From: Lingula anatina
Lineage: Eukaryota > Brachiopoda > Lingulata > Lingulida > Lingulidae
DNA: 64,000 bases
Assembly (NCBI RefSeq): GCF_001039355.2
Contig: NW_019775713.1
Location: forward strand, 697,915 to 761,914
Reading direction: 5' to 3'
The position numbers were made by a program, and so were the translations under genes. Shown here piece after piece: positions 11,840-24,300 of this stretch (the stretch's first letter is position 1; each line of letters begins with the position of its first letter). A model generated the notes under the pieces. It searched no databases and was not told the DNA's origin. It worked only from the letters and a program-made list of their open reading frames with translations.

Positions 11840-13600
11840 ATGTGGTCAGACCCTTGATAAAACGTCAAGGTCCATATGAATGAGTACATGTAACAAGGAC
11901 CGAATATAGTTTGGTGGGTTCTAGTATGACCACTGAAAAACATGTTTTGTTTCTTTACTTTTTTTTATCGATTTAATTATTTACCAATCAGACCGTTAAG
12001 ATTAGATTACTTATGCAGGATCATTGAAGTTGAACGATGAAGATAACGTGATCATAACCAAGGACTGTCTGACAGAGAGTCCTTCATTAAGCTTTACAGC
12101 AATTTTTTTGGGCGTAATCGTCGTACGAAGTCTTAAAAAGCACAATCATTGAAAAAAACTCCTTTTATCAAGATAACTCCGATATAAGAAATTTGAGGTC
12201 GACAGCGAAAACTACCTGCTGCATTGCTTTCGAACAAGGCCTAGCCTATTGCTCGTGATCCTCTTCTCACAAGCTTCAAGTACCGATGTTAGTTACGTGG
12301 CTTCAAGTGCATACAATTCGTTATTTTCAGGCACTTTAGGGTTTAATATTATTTTTACCCCCCCCCCCCCAAAAAAAAAATGCCAAGACAGACTGCATTT
12401 TTGACGCTCCATAGATATTTTACTTGAAGGGGTAGTGGTAGGGTGGGTGGGATGGAGGGGGGGGGGGGTTGCTACAGATCAAAAGTGTTGAATATTATCA
12501 TTATATTATTGTTATTACTTTCACGGAGAATATGACCCTATAAAGAGACCTTTTGAATTCGACGCAGGTTAATGGACCAGTAAAGCTTTGTAAATCTAGG
12601 GCCCATACATGCATGACCTTGCTAAAATGGCAAAACGCAAAAAGATATATTAAAAACTATAATTATGGAATATGCTATTAGTGCTTTAGTGACTTACAGT
12701 GAAATTATATTTCGCTATCGCGCTATCTTAATTGAATTTCCAGGGCGTCGATGAAAAGGGGTGACACGCGCGCTTCTTAAGTTCTATATATTTATGATTT
12801 TAATGTGACACCAATGAAGTTTAATTCTTAGTGAGGCGTAAGTAAGGAACGCACAAAACTCATTTGTGTACACATTTTGAAATAACTCTCAGTAAAAAGT
12901 AATATTAAGGTTAGCTCAACTGGGTGTTAAGGACAAGGGAACTTTCTTTGCAGCATGATTGTGTATAATAAATATGTTAATTATGATATATTTCCCTTGT
13001 TTTTTTAAAGAAGTAAATATTTATTGCTCAATGGCTGCTATCCGAAAATTGCAAATATTAAGCATCCGAATATTGTATGATTCAATCAAGATTATGACTA
13101 AAAATTGATTAAAATCAATCAAATTGCTAACGGTTAAATATGTATTTTTGGTCGAACTGAAATTAGTGCCCAAAATACTGTCAATATGTTATTTATTCTG
13201 ACGGTATAATCTAGATTTGGTCTTAAGTCAAACTTCTGAACATTAGTTTTAATGAAATTCCATCCGCTAATTAATTTCAATCGAGTCACACTTTTCTTTC
13301 TTCATCTCTGCTAATAACGAGGACACGATGAATCAATAAAATACACCCTTTCAATTTTCATTCCAATCTGAGTCAATGGATTGTGCATTCTTTCTGAATC
13401 AGCCACATGGTCACCGCAGTTAAATATATTCATAGTCAAAGTTTGGATGGCTTCTTTGCACGCCACCCCACGCAGCCATGTTCCCATGGCTTTTGAGATA
13501 ATAAGGCCGACTTTATCAGGAACAAGGCATTTTCATTCTGGACGCCGACTACTGCACACGATCTCCGAGGACTCCGTTCTAAGCGGGAAAAAAATTGACA
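11840..13600. other. Intergenic region upstream of LU gene 1
   Basis: No gene seen. It contains C/A and G homopolymer runs near 12360 and 12455 and the presumed 5' UTR of LU gene 1 just before 13603. Confidence 0.5.
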
Positions 13601-13602
13601 CA

Positions 13603-16600
13603 ATGGAAAAGATGACTGTATTGTTAGCGTTTCTAGCTGTTACCTTGCGCACAGGTAAGTTGTATGTATAATGGCAGCTTTTTAGGCTGGCGTTTATTTT
13701 CAGGATTTTACTTAATCTTTTTCTCTTGGTGTATGGAGGTATTTTATACCCACTTTTGTGCTTACAGAGTTCTGCGTTTTTCTTCAGTTGCAGTTTGACC
13801 AATCTTTTGCTGGTCTCTTTACGTTTGATACCTTTGTAAAATAAACGAATCCTAAAGGTATTAATTTGCTAAAACTGTTTACATGTTAAAGACAAACAAA
13901 ACAAAACCGGTATCTTTTTAATGGATATTATAGACAATTTTTTTTCATTGCATTTTTCTAAAGGATTGGGTGGGCAAGAGAGAATCGTTTGTGATAAAAT
14001 GATGACTGCAATTTAGTCTTTATTTATCCTGAAGTATGCAAAAGAAAGACGTTTAACATGTTTTCAACGAAATAAAGGCGAAATAGAATAGAAACTTGAA
14101 TTAAAACGGATTAAAATTTTAGGTGTCGCTATGAGAGACTGAAGGTAACAGCTGAAAGAAGCGTTTTCATATTCATTACAATTATGCAACGTAAATATCA
14201 AATGTCTTTCTTTTATTAACTTTTTGATAAATAATCTGTCGTGTCTGAATTTTATTGTTTTTATCTTTCTTTAATTATTTGAAAGCGTCTCGCAGAGTTT
14301 CAAAAATAGGTAAAGAATTGCTTATATCATATACCTAGAAAAATGCATAGATAAAAATTGTTTACGTGAAAGGCGTGAGGTCGTACTCATATTATAAAAT
14401 TCTAACTATAGGGGGAAAAGGGCAGCGGCTGCACAGTATATAAATACGACTGTGGGAAATCTCTCATCAAAACAAACCCCTCTCTGTAAGGTGCGTTCGA
14501 CATCATCTTTATCTCAGATCTAATGACTTTTCAAATTATAGTCTAGAATTAGGGTGACTGGCTCGGTGTGAAAATGGAAAGTGAGCGCTAAACGCGGGGG
14601 GTCATCTTCTGACGTCACGTGCTCTCGTGACTTGAGATTATAGGTACAAGGCAGCTGGCGTACGATATCTATTAATATGAGGCGTGGAGGGGAGGACTGC
14701 TGTAAATAACATGGGCGAGAGATTGTGGTTGATTCTACCCATAATTTTTATGAAATAAAATTTTCTTTTATAGTTGTCAAGTGTAAATTCGTGATTTTTT
14801 TTGGGGGGAGGGGGGATTAGCGTGCAGTTTAATGAATTTCTCAAGATATACGCGCAAGATATAATCTAGCACATTTTTAAACGCCCTTGGTTATCTTCGA
14901 AACCTTAGCCATTTTATGAAGAATACCTCTTATCTGAAGTTTATTTAAAACACTAAATTACAGAAAGTTTAGATAAATTAAAAAGACGCGTTTGAATTTA
15001 AATTATGAAGGACAGCACACAACATTTATAATACATGTACGTCCATCCATACTTCAATAATTTTTTAGGTAATATTGCGTGTGTAAACTTAGCGACAAAG
15101 ACAGCATTTGTAACGAAAGAAAAATTTAGCACAGATATTTAAAAGACATGGGCACTGCAATACTGAAAAATCGAAAATATCTCGGAATGATAACTTATTT
15201 CTAATCTGATCTTAGGGGTCGCGTGTTCCCATATACAATATAATTAACGCACTCTTTACACCGAAAAGGTAGGTCATCTTTGAAAGAATGCGGACCTTAG
15301 TGCGACTAGTTGTAATGAATTGTTAATATTGCTTCTGTTGAAGCTGATGCAAAAAAAAAAAAAAAATTATTATGTTATTTTGCTTCGTCTTTAAAAACAT
15401 TTATGTCTTTCATATACGAAAGAAAGCCTGCAAAAACAATCACGTCAATAAACGTAAAAGCAAAGGTCATTTTGTTCTATGGTCGCACAGTAGGCCTAAG
15501 AAAATGAAAATGCAAGAGAAACAGAGTCCTTTAAGTGTGACTGTGGAACCTCGTGGTTTTAGCTACAAGCTGTCTGTCTTAACAAGCGGATGATTTAGTA
15601 CGTAGTGGTCAATTAAAATTGTCCGGTCCAGATTAGACTGTCAGTTTAATGCGTTTCTAACAATACCTGTCACCTTTGTGATGGCTACTCTCATGCAACG
15701 CCACGCTTAGCATTTTTAGATAACGTAGAGAAGCCGAGACCGACGCCAGCCAACAACTTCCTAAAATAGGTATATGGAGTTTGTGTGTGTGTATGTGCTT
15801 ATACCCAAATTGATGTTTCATAAGTTCCCAAGTTCCCAAGAGTTTAAGAGCAATGGGGTTTTCCCTCATATCCTTGGGAAAATGATATACAGCAAATTCT
15901 AGATACGCATTTACGTGCAGGCGCAAATCTATCACGTAAGTGAAGGAATGTCACCATAGGCAGGCAGCGTCTAATCGTTCTACACAGGGCCACTCCTTTC
16001 TGTGAGAAAAGTGATAATACGTGAGAAAAAATAAATATATGGGCAAATGGACAGATAGCTAAGGACACACCGATGGACAAAAGTGAAAATCATCAGTTTG
16101 CTTTGGTAACACTATAATTCAGACGAGGACGATTGGGCGGCTCATTGCTATTTGTTAGTCTGACTAATCTGGAGTTGACCAATTACAAGATATTTAAGAT
16201 AGTGACTAACCCGTGTGAACCAATCAAAAGCCTCAAAGGAAAAGTTTCCCACGACTTTTGTGGAATAAATTGATTCTAATAACCACTGGTTGAAGGAAAC
16301 ATTTTCATCCCGTTTCGAATGACTAGCGAATTATTTCGTTTGCAGCTCAAATGACCGGTAAATAAAAAAAGGAATGAATCATTTAGGGCCATTTTGAATT
16401 AATTTTTTTACCAAGGCGTAACCTAATTAAAATATAGTTCACTGCATTTGTACATTTTTCACAATCCACGTCAAAGACTAGATCTCATGTACTAGTGTAT
16501 ATTTCGAATCACCTCATTATGATATCGTTTTTAATTTGGTTTTAAAGCCTTAGCAATAAGAAATATTTCACGCATCTCAGTGTAACATTGTACAAGTATA

Positions 16601-19116
16601 TAAGTTTGACTTTTCATTACATGCCGTATAATTCACCTCACTGTTGCCACAATTAGTTCATTGTTACATTTCATCCTTATCCGGGATTTTCAAAGGTCTC
16701 TCACGTATTTCAAACCAGTTCAATGTAGTAGCGTGTTTTTTTCAGCCCTTGCCGTAGATTGCATCTCGTGTATATCTGTGATGACCACCAACTTCCAAGT
16801 GATGACCAGTCTCCAACAGATGTATGGTGATAATTACGACAGCAGGTGCTCCAACAACCCTACAGATATCACCAATGTCATCCCTTGCAGCGGATCATGC
16901 ATGAACATCAATGTCACCTCTAGCACAATTCTGCAGGTGAGAGAAGAGTGAGATAGGGACGCCAAGGACCTCACCTGTTTTAATATGCACCTACCTGTAT
17001 GTCGCGATTTCTAGAATTCAGATGAGTTTACATCTCATTTGAATTCGATTCATTCACTCACCATTTGCATGTATGTGTATTACTATGTACAATACACATA
17101 CATGCAATTATACACAAAAATAATCTTAAAATAATTATAATAAAAAGTCTGCAAATATTAACTTTAACGACACTTTGTGCAATTTGTTTTCTTTCGCAGG
17201 GCTTTTCACAATTTATAAACGTTGCACCTGCCAATGTCCTTAACATTTATGACAAAGAGAACCAGAATTTCACCAGTTTTCATTTTTTTCCATTACATGT
17301 TCATATTTCGCCTTATAAAAATTAAATTCAAATAGCTTCATCCAATCAGCAATTTTATGAATGCACTGGTCCATAGTCAGGGGGTTGAAGTTGACGCTCC
17401 AAATCTTCCTCCCACGCCCTTTAGGCCATTCCCCTGGGCTCATGCATCCTGATTTAGATGACAAACGTGGGGAATTCCACATAAGGTGACTTCTTAGTCT
17501 GCCTCAGTTTAACTCTATTTATATTTGGCATTCAAGGTACCAGTGTACTTTAATGAATACAGATTTTTGAGTGATCACTCTTTTCTTCTGCAGGGTTTCT
17601 CACAGCCAATCGTTCTCCAGATGTTCATGCGCACCTGCAATCCCGTGACTAGTCTAGACGACGGCTGCAGGGACCTGTCCAATAACGACGTGCAAAATGT
17701 CCAGCAGTTTGTTGGAGCCGGGGTGGCACTTGACAACCAGATACAGGGGCGATACTGTGTTTGCAACACGGATAAATGTAACCAGGATATTAGCACACTC
17801 GAAGGGCTGCCAGTCGGTAGGCACATTTGACCGTTAAAATAAAAAAGATTTAAATATAAATGTGTATAAAACACAGTACAAAACACCATTGCAAACATCT
17901 TTATTGTATTTGGACCCAGCCCAACAGATCTACTTTTACCCTTAAAATACACGAGACGAAATCAAATAAGGGTTTCATCACTTGTTGCCCGTTTCAGACT
18001 TATAGAATGATCTCAAATTTGTGAGGATCCGTGAATGGTGTCTGTCTGTACCTTCTATCAGACTGAAGTCTCTGACAAAATTAATGTGTCTCCTGCGGCT
18101 CCTTTTTTCTACCAACTATCCCCATGCACTGTAATATGAATTTATAACCCATTGGTTCACAGGTGAGCCCACCCGCTGCCATACATGTAGATACATGGAG
18201 TACACCTCAAGCGACCCCCAGATTCAGCAGAACTTTGATAACACCATGGCACAGACCCCTGGGTTAGACATCCGTTGCCGTGACGACCCAGCCACCGTCC
18301 CATACATTCTGTGCAGCGGGTCTTGTATGTCCTCTGAAGGAACGGTCAATATGACCATGGTAAGTCCCATTGGATGTGATTTTGTTTTGTGTTATTAGAC
18401 ATTCCACAGGCATTTAAATACCTTTTCTGTGGTTTGTGAACATGGGAAGATTTTGTCACAATCTAACATTTGAATTTTGGCTTACCATGACGACTTTGCA
18501 TGTCGTTTGCAATGAACTTTGAACTTCGGGCACAGAAATAATGCGGCCTATATTTGCTAAATGGGCCTAACGTTTGTACCCCCTTACATTAGTTGTCCTT
18601 TGTGTCTGTCTGGGAACCAAATTGGAATATTTGTTGTTTGCATATATCCGTAACCTCTCTGAACATAGAAAAATCAATGGAATAATATCAAATTGACAAA
18701 CATCTACACCATAATGTAGGTCTACATACATGTTACTATATATGTACCAATGGCATTGCACTCACGGTATTCTGGTTTTACAATTGCAGAACAACAACAA
18801 TTTGAGTATGTATCTTGTCCAGCGACAATGTGCCTCCGTTAGAGCTGAGACCAAGTGCACCATGTTTAATGAAGAAGATAAGCTCGTGGAGCAGCTTCTG
18901 CCGGTCAACTCTCTCAAAGCAGCAGGCGTCACCAATATGGAAGTTTCCCTTGGTTACTGCGCTTGCTCGGAAGAGGATTGTAATGGCGGTCACACAGGCG
19001 AGCATGAGGAGCCAGAGGAGCCCGAGGAAGTTCGCTCCGCCTCAATTAGAATGACTTCGATAAGTGCGATTGCGCTAGCCACGAAGAGTCTCTTCTTGTT
19101 GCTAATTTTTTATTGA
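13603..19116 (+). CDS. LU gene 1: two-domain LU (Ly6/uPAR) protein, GPI-anchored
   Basis: Five exons: 13603-13654, 16746-16936, 17594-17816, 18163-18359, 18790-19116, giving 329 residues. Phases 1-0-1-0 all join with GT/AG borders. Exon 1 is a signal peptide. Exons 2+3 form LU domain 1 (VDCISC, DSRC, PCSGSC, RTC, GC, YCVCNTDKCN) and exons 4+5 form domain 2 (RCHTC, IRC, LCSGSC, RQC, KC, YCACSEEDCNG). Each has the full ten-cysteine three-finger pattern ending in CN. Several N-glycosylation sequons are visible. The tail is an acidic EPEEPEE linker, a small-residue region and a final hydrophobic LFLLLIFY, as expected for a GPI signal. LU proteins are extracellular ligands or modulators; no specific partner can be named. 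Likely poly-A signals are at 19902 and 19912. Confidence 0.85.
17199..17275 (+). pseudogene. Possible decayed copy of LU gene 1 exon 3 start
   Basis: Within the intron before exon 3, TTTCTTTCGCAGGGCTTTTC mimics the exon 3 acceptor (TTTTCTTCTGCAGGGTTTCT) and reads GFSQF, like GFSQP of exon 3. The similarity fades after about 20 codons and the rest has no cysteines. It is a remnant or a coincidence of splice-site composition. Confidence 0.35.
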
Positions 19117-19119
19117 TGG

Positions 19120-20169
19120 ACGCGATTATGACCAGTTCAGAACTTGTATTTCCAATGCTTTACGACGTACAGAGACTAGAACATGAATTTCATTGTCCAT
19201 CGTTAACCAGATCATATCATTTTTCCCATGTTGTTTACAGAATATGGATTGCCTTCATTACTGAATACATGTTCAAATCTCTAAACAGTGAACGGAACCA
19301 GAAATGACCAGTCTAAAAGAGTCAGTGATCGGTTCCCCTCTTCAAACAGTTGTCAGGCAATTAAGTATCACGACAATAATTTAAGACATACACGAATAGG
19401 GATTGTATCAGATATGAACAGAGCCCGAGGAATACGGTCACCTTTCAGTGGCCTTTGAAACACAATCTTTTTATAAAGAAATACAGTGTAAGCACTCTTC
19501 CTCTGGAAGTGTTGTGATATTTGAATACTTTTCTAACTTGGCGAGCGCTACGAGGTTTTGACTTATGTTTGATAGTGAATCGTATATCGTAATGTTTCCA
19601 TATATAAAACCATATATATATTTGTAAAAAATGATAATAAAAAATTACCGAAAATGTTAAGTGTAAGACGCAGGGATGCATCCCGACATGTCCGTGTCGT
19701 TTTGACAAGTGATTCTAGAGCAGCAATCATCATTTACCTATGGCTACATGTAGACTCCATTTTATCATTTTATAATCTCATTGTAACACGCATGATGGTA
19801 AGTTTTGTCAAAGTAGTTGCAGGTAGATCTTCCCACATTGGCTTATGTATATTCGCATTTGGTTAGCTTCCATGTGAACAGCATTATTTCATCATTTACG
19901 AAATAAATCCCAATAAACCTGTCTTTAAAAAAAACACGACTCTCTTTAGTGTTTTAACTTGTTATCTTCTGAGCGACCGTGAAAGGGGAAAAAGGGGAAG
20001 GTTTTTGAAAGCTGCTTTCTATAAAAATTGAGGAAGCACCACAAATATATACCATAACCTAACGACTATGTACCTGCACTCTCTGGGCCCCAGACCATAT
20101 ACTGTTGTTTACAAAAAGTCTCAAAAGGAAAAAGGTTTTAAAAAGAAATACCCCTGTATATAAACACAC

Positions 20170-20212
<43 letters not shown>

Positions 20213-21015
20213 TATATTCTTTTCTTAACATGTTTCATAATATATATTTAGTAGATTTTCACACTGTGCTCTACAAAAGTAATACATATTGAAAATAACA
20301 GCATTGTTCTCGATAGCGCCGTTGAACCCAGTAAGTAATACAGTACGTATAAAGGGAAACAGTATTGTCGGTAATATTGTTCTTAAATCAAGATAAACAT
20401 ACAAGTTAATGATATATGATGCATACAATGTTCCCCATACCCAAAATTTCTGACAAACGAAAAAGATACCTCCATGTACATTTACATACATACTGAATCA
20501 GATTGTAAAGAAGCGCCCCATGTTCATGAATGTTAGGTTAAACGTCATATATAAGTCAGCCTTTTTTAATTACATTACTCTGAGGTCAAAACCTTCAGCA
20601 TAATTGACTGGACCTTTTTGAAAACTGGGCCAAAATTAAGAATGAACAATTTTTTTCATCATAATCCAGCATTAATTTACTTTGCTTGAATTGACCGCAT
20701 TCTGTCCAAGTTAGGCAAAAGACGACAAATTAGCATACGCTCTTTTAATCTTTTAGGTAAAGTATTGCTATTTAGATTTTAACGGGAAAATTCTTTCCAG
20801 TGAACTACCTTATCTGTAAGTCCACAGAAAAGCGTTTAAGAAATCAACAATAGATATTGTTTGGCATGAAACCGATTTGGTTCATGCTGATAATTATCCA
20901 TCTCGGTTTCTGCCAATCCTTCGACGAAATTCAAGATATGAGAGCGTTTGTCTATTTTTTGGAACTACATGCCCAAATTGTTAAGCTGGAAAACAAGAAA
21001 ACACAGACAGCAACT
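19120..21015. other. Intergenic region between two convergent genes
   Basis: Holds the 3' UTR of LU gene 1, then AT-rich sequence. A poly-A/(TA)n tract lies at 20169-20217. No gene is seen. A minus-strand poly-A signal for the mosaic gene is at 21016-21021. Confidence 0.5.
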
Positions 21016-21070
21016 TTTATTCTTTTCTGAACGAAATGTACAGTATCACTTCGAGTGGTCCGCAAGGCGT

Positions 21071-21279
21071 TTACCCGCGGCACGTGAGGGGTCCAACAGT
21101 ATGATATCCTTGTTCTCCAGCTCCAGTGTCTCCAAATTTAATCATCGATATCGGCAGATAGCCTGACTCCGTGATGTTTCCTTCGTCTGACCGCCAAACG
21201 TTGTCATTTTTGTCGCAGTTGCATCCTGCAGAGAAAAACAATATGGTGTTTCTTGCATTACTTTACCTCACACACACAC

Positions 21280-21347
<68 letters not shown>

Positions 21348-24300
21348 GATTTAGACCAACCCCAGAAGTGCAAAGGACCCCTTTGTACCGCGTTCTATTG
21401 CGTGTGAGAGTGGGAGAGATTAAAATCTTTCAAGCGATAAACTGTAGGCCTATAAACAGACAATGCCTATGGGTTTGTGTGACACATTTTATAAACTATT
21501 ATGTCCATGTACATGTATAAGAACAATCAAAAATTGCAAACGTTCATTTATAAATAGAGCAAGTAACTTAACATACTATTAGAAGAGACTGAACAGGAGC
21601 CATCTTGTGCGCATGCGCAGTTGGTAGAGGTACCGTCTGGATCCCCTCCGCCCCAAAATGGCGCTTTCTGTCCATGCCGATCGTACCAGCCACCGTAGCC
21701 ATTAATGACAGAATTGTAGCATTCGTACTTTATGTACTGAGTGCATTCTGATCCAATGTAATCTACGTATGCCGCCACTTGATCAACACTCGCTGTAAGT
21801 AAGGAAAGATATAAGATATTACCTTGCTGAAATTTAGCATTTGATTTCCATTATTTCTGTTGATACAAAATCAAATTTAAGTTTCCCTAGATCAAAATCT
21901 ACTTCAGGGAATCAAAATTATATACAAAATTATTTTTCTATTTGATGTATTTGTTCTGAAGTTTTTGAATGTCCCGCGCTATGCAAAATATCAATTCGAT
22001 CCCTTTGTTCAAAAAGTTTACTGCTCATGTACAAACCTTCATAAATTTTGTACACTTCGCTAGCCAAACTTCCTCCTTCTCCGTCACTGTTACAGCCATC
22101 TGAAGATCCGTATTTATCGTAGGTGTCGCCAGCAGTAGCAGCAGAAGCGCACCAGCCGCCATGCTGGACAGCAAAATATGTGTAGCCGCGAGACTTGGCC
22201 GCTAGGTAACATTTGTAGATTGGGTTGCTTCTTGTAAGGTAAGAGCCATCCAAATTTGAGTCCACACCTTCCAGCGTGGCAATAGCTCTGGTACTAGTAT
22301 CTGTCCAGCAACCAATGCTATGGTAGTCTATAAAGGAATTAAAAACTCATGAAAACTCTCCCTTTCGTGCATACTAGGGCAGTGTGCATACTTTGTATAA
22401 AATACTTGATATTGCATTTTCATTGCGGAGGGGTTTCTGACCGATGCAGTGGGGGATGATACAAAACCCTATCATCCCCTGACAATTGTGTAAATGCGTC
22501 AAACCGAATATACTTGTCTAATTAAGATTTGACTTGTGGTACACACAACTAGGCTGCATTATAATTACTCACGTTTGTACGCCAACGATTTCGAGTACGA
22601 ATAAGCACCATCAAAGCCGCTGACGTGGGTCCTGTCTTCATAATCATGGTGAAAGGTCACAGTGGGTGGTGTAGTTGACATATCACAATACACCTCGAAA
22701 GCGGCCACACCTCCACCGCCATCTGGGTCAACCCAATAGAGGCCGCTAGTGCTGTTAAACTTTTTCCATTCAGTGCAAGACGGTAAGGCTAAATAAAAAA
22801 ATAACAATACCACATTCAGCTTATAATAGTACATGTTAACATACCGTATACAGTGGCGGATTTAGAGGGGGGGGGGGGTCAGGGGGGTCCTGACCCCCCC
22901 CCCCTTCGATTTCTGAAAAAAATCACACCAATGGTCCCCTCTTGAAATTAGAATTTTGACTAGCTGAATAATAGTTTTAAACCTAATGGCACCGTTCGCC
23001 CTCTAAAATACCAAAATTTCTAGGGGCCCTTTGCGTATGGAAAAGAAACAATCGGACGGTTTGAAATCTAGCCGTGCATGTGGCCCACAATAACTTTTTG
23101 TCGTATTCATGAAAAATAATACTGATACACACAAAACGTATACTGTGAAATCAAATGTGGAAATATTGTGACACCTCGTGAAAGAAAACTAAACGAAACA
23201 TTATAAAATTTTTATCTGCATAATAATTCCATTGTTATAGATGTCCTGTCTAATCTCACCTTAAACAATGCTTGCCGTTGTCCATATAGCCAATAATCAA
23301 GTTGATTTTATAAGAAAAGCAATAAGAATATTAGGATTGAGGGGTTAAAGAAATAAGAATAGGCAGACATTATATCCCATAAAAAAAAAAATTTTGATCA
23401 AAAAAAAAAAAAATTATCTCAAGACATTAGTCAATAGCTTAACTACCTGGTTCACACTCTAATGGACCAACAGTGTAATAGGCAGATTCTCCGGCGTCTC
23501 CAGTGTCACCAGAGAGGAATTTCTTTATGGGTAGTAAGGACTTGTCAGTAAAATACCCCTCATCTGTTCTCCACACGTGGTCGTTTTTGTTACAGTTGCA
23601 ATCAGTTCTGCCATCTGTCGAAAAAAAATACAGTTTGGGTTACGTTCTGAGTATGTACATGCATGTACTGAAACTCCTGGAATCAAGAAAAAGCGGTGAT
23701 CATAATGCTGATACATTCTTTCCAAAACCAAAAGCAGAATGCGAAATATTTATATTTTTGTTTTATTCTTTACTCTGTATGGCGAAAGTCGGATTCATAA
23801 ACATTACAATACAATAAAATGTTTCAAATATCGGCCAGTTCTAAGAGGGTCACTCATATCTGTCGCCAATTTCTCGATATTTATTTGGCACGATTTCACT
23901 GTATTTCTACTTCTACATAAGTCCAAGACATATGCCGCGGAAAACTGAAATATTTAACGACAATGCCCTTACTTTCTTTTTATCAAATTCCCTGCATATA
24001 TTTTTCGATAAAACAGTCGTAAACATTTAAAAACAATACAAGAGAATGTCTTTATGATAAAAAGGATTACCCTTTCACATTGCTTCCCAGCAAACATAAA
24101 GTTATTATAACGTTACCATAACGTTATTATTATCAAAAACGTTATAGTCACGTTATGGTAACGTTATAAAACGTTCTGTGTTTTTCGGGTTGTTAGGAAA
24201 AGAAACCCACCGGGGCTCTACATTAAAGAACTGATTCCAAGAAATAGGAACTAGACAACAAGGAATGATTAACTTACCAACACAGGTTCCTGCAATTCCA

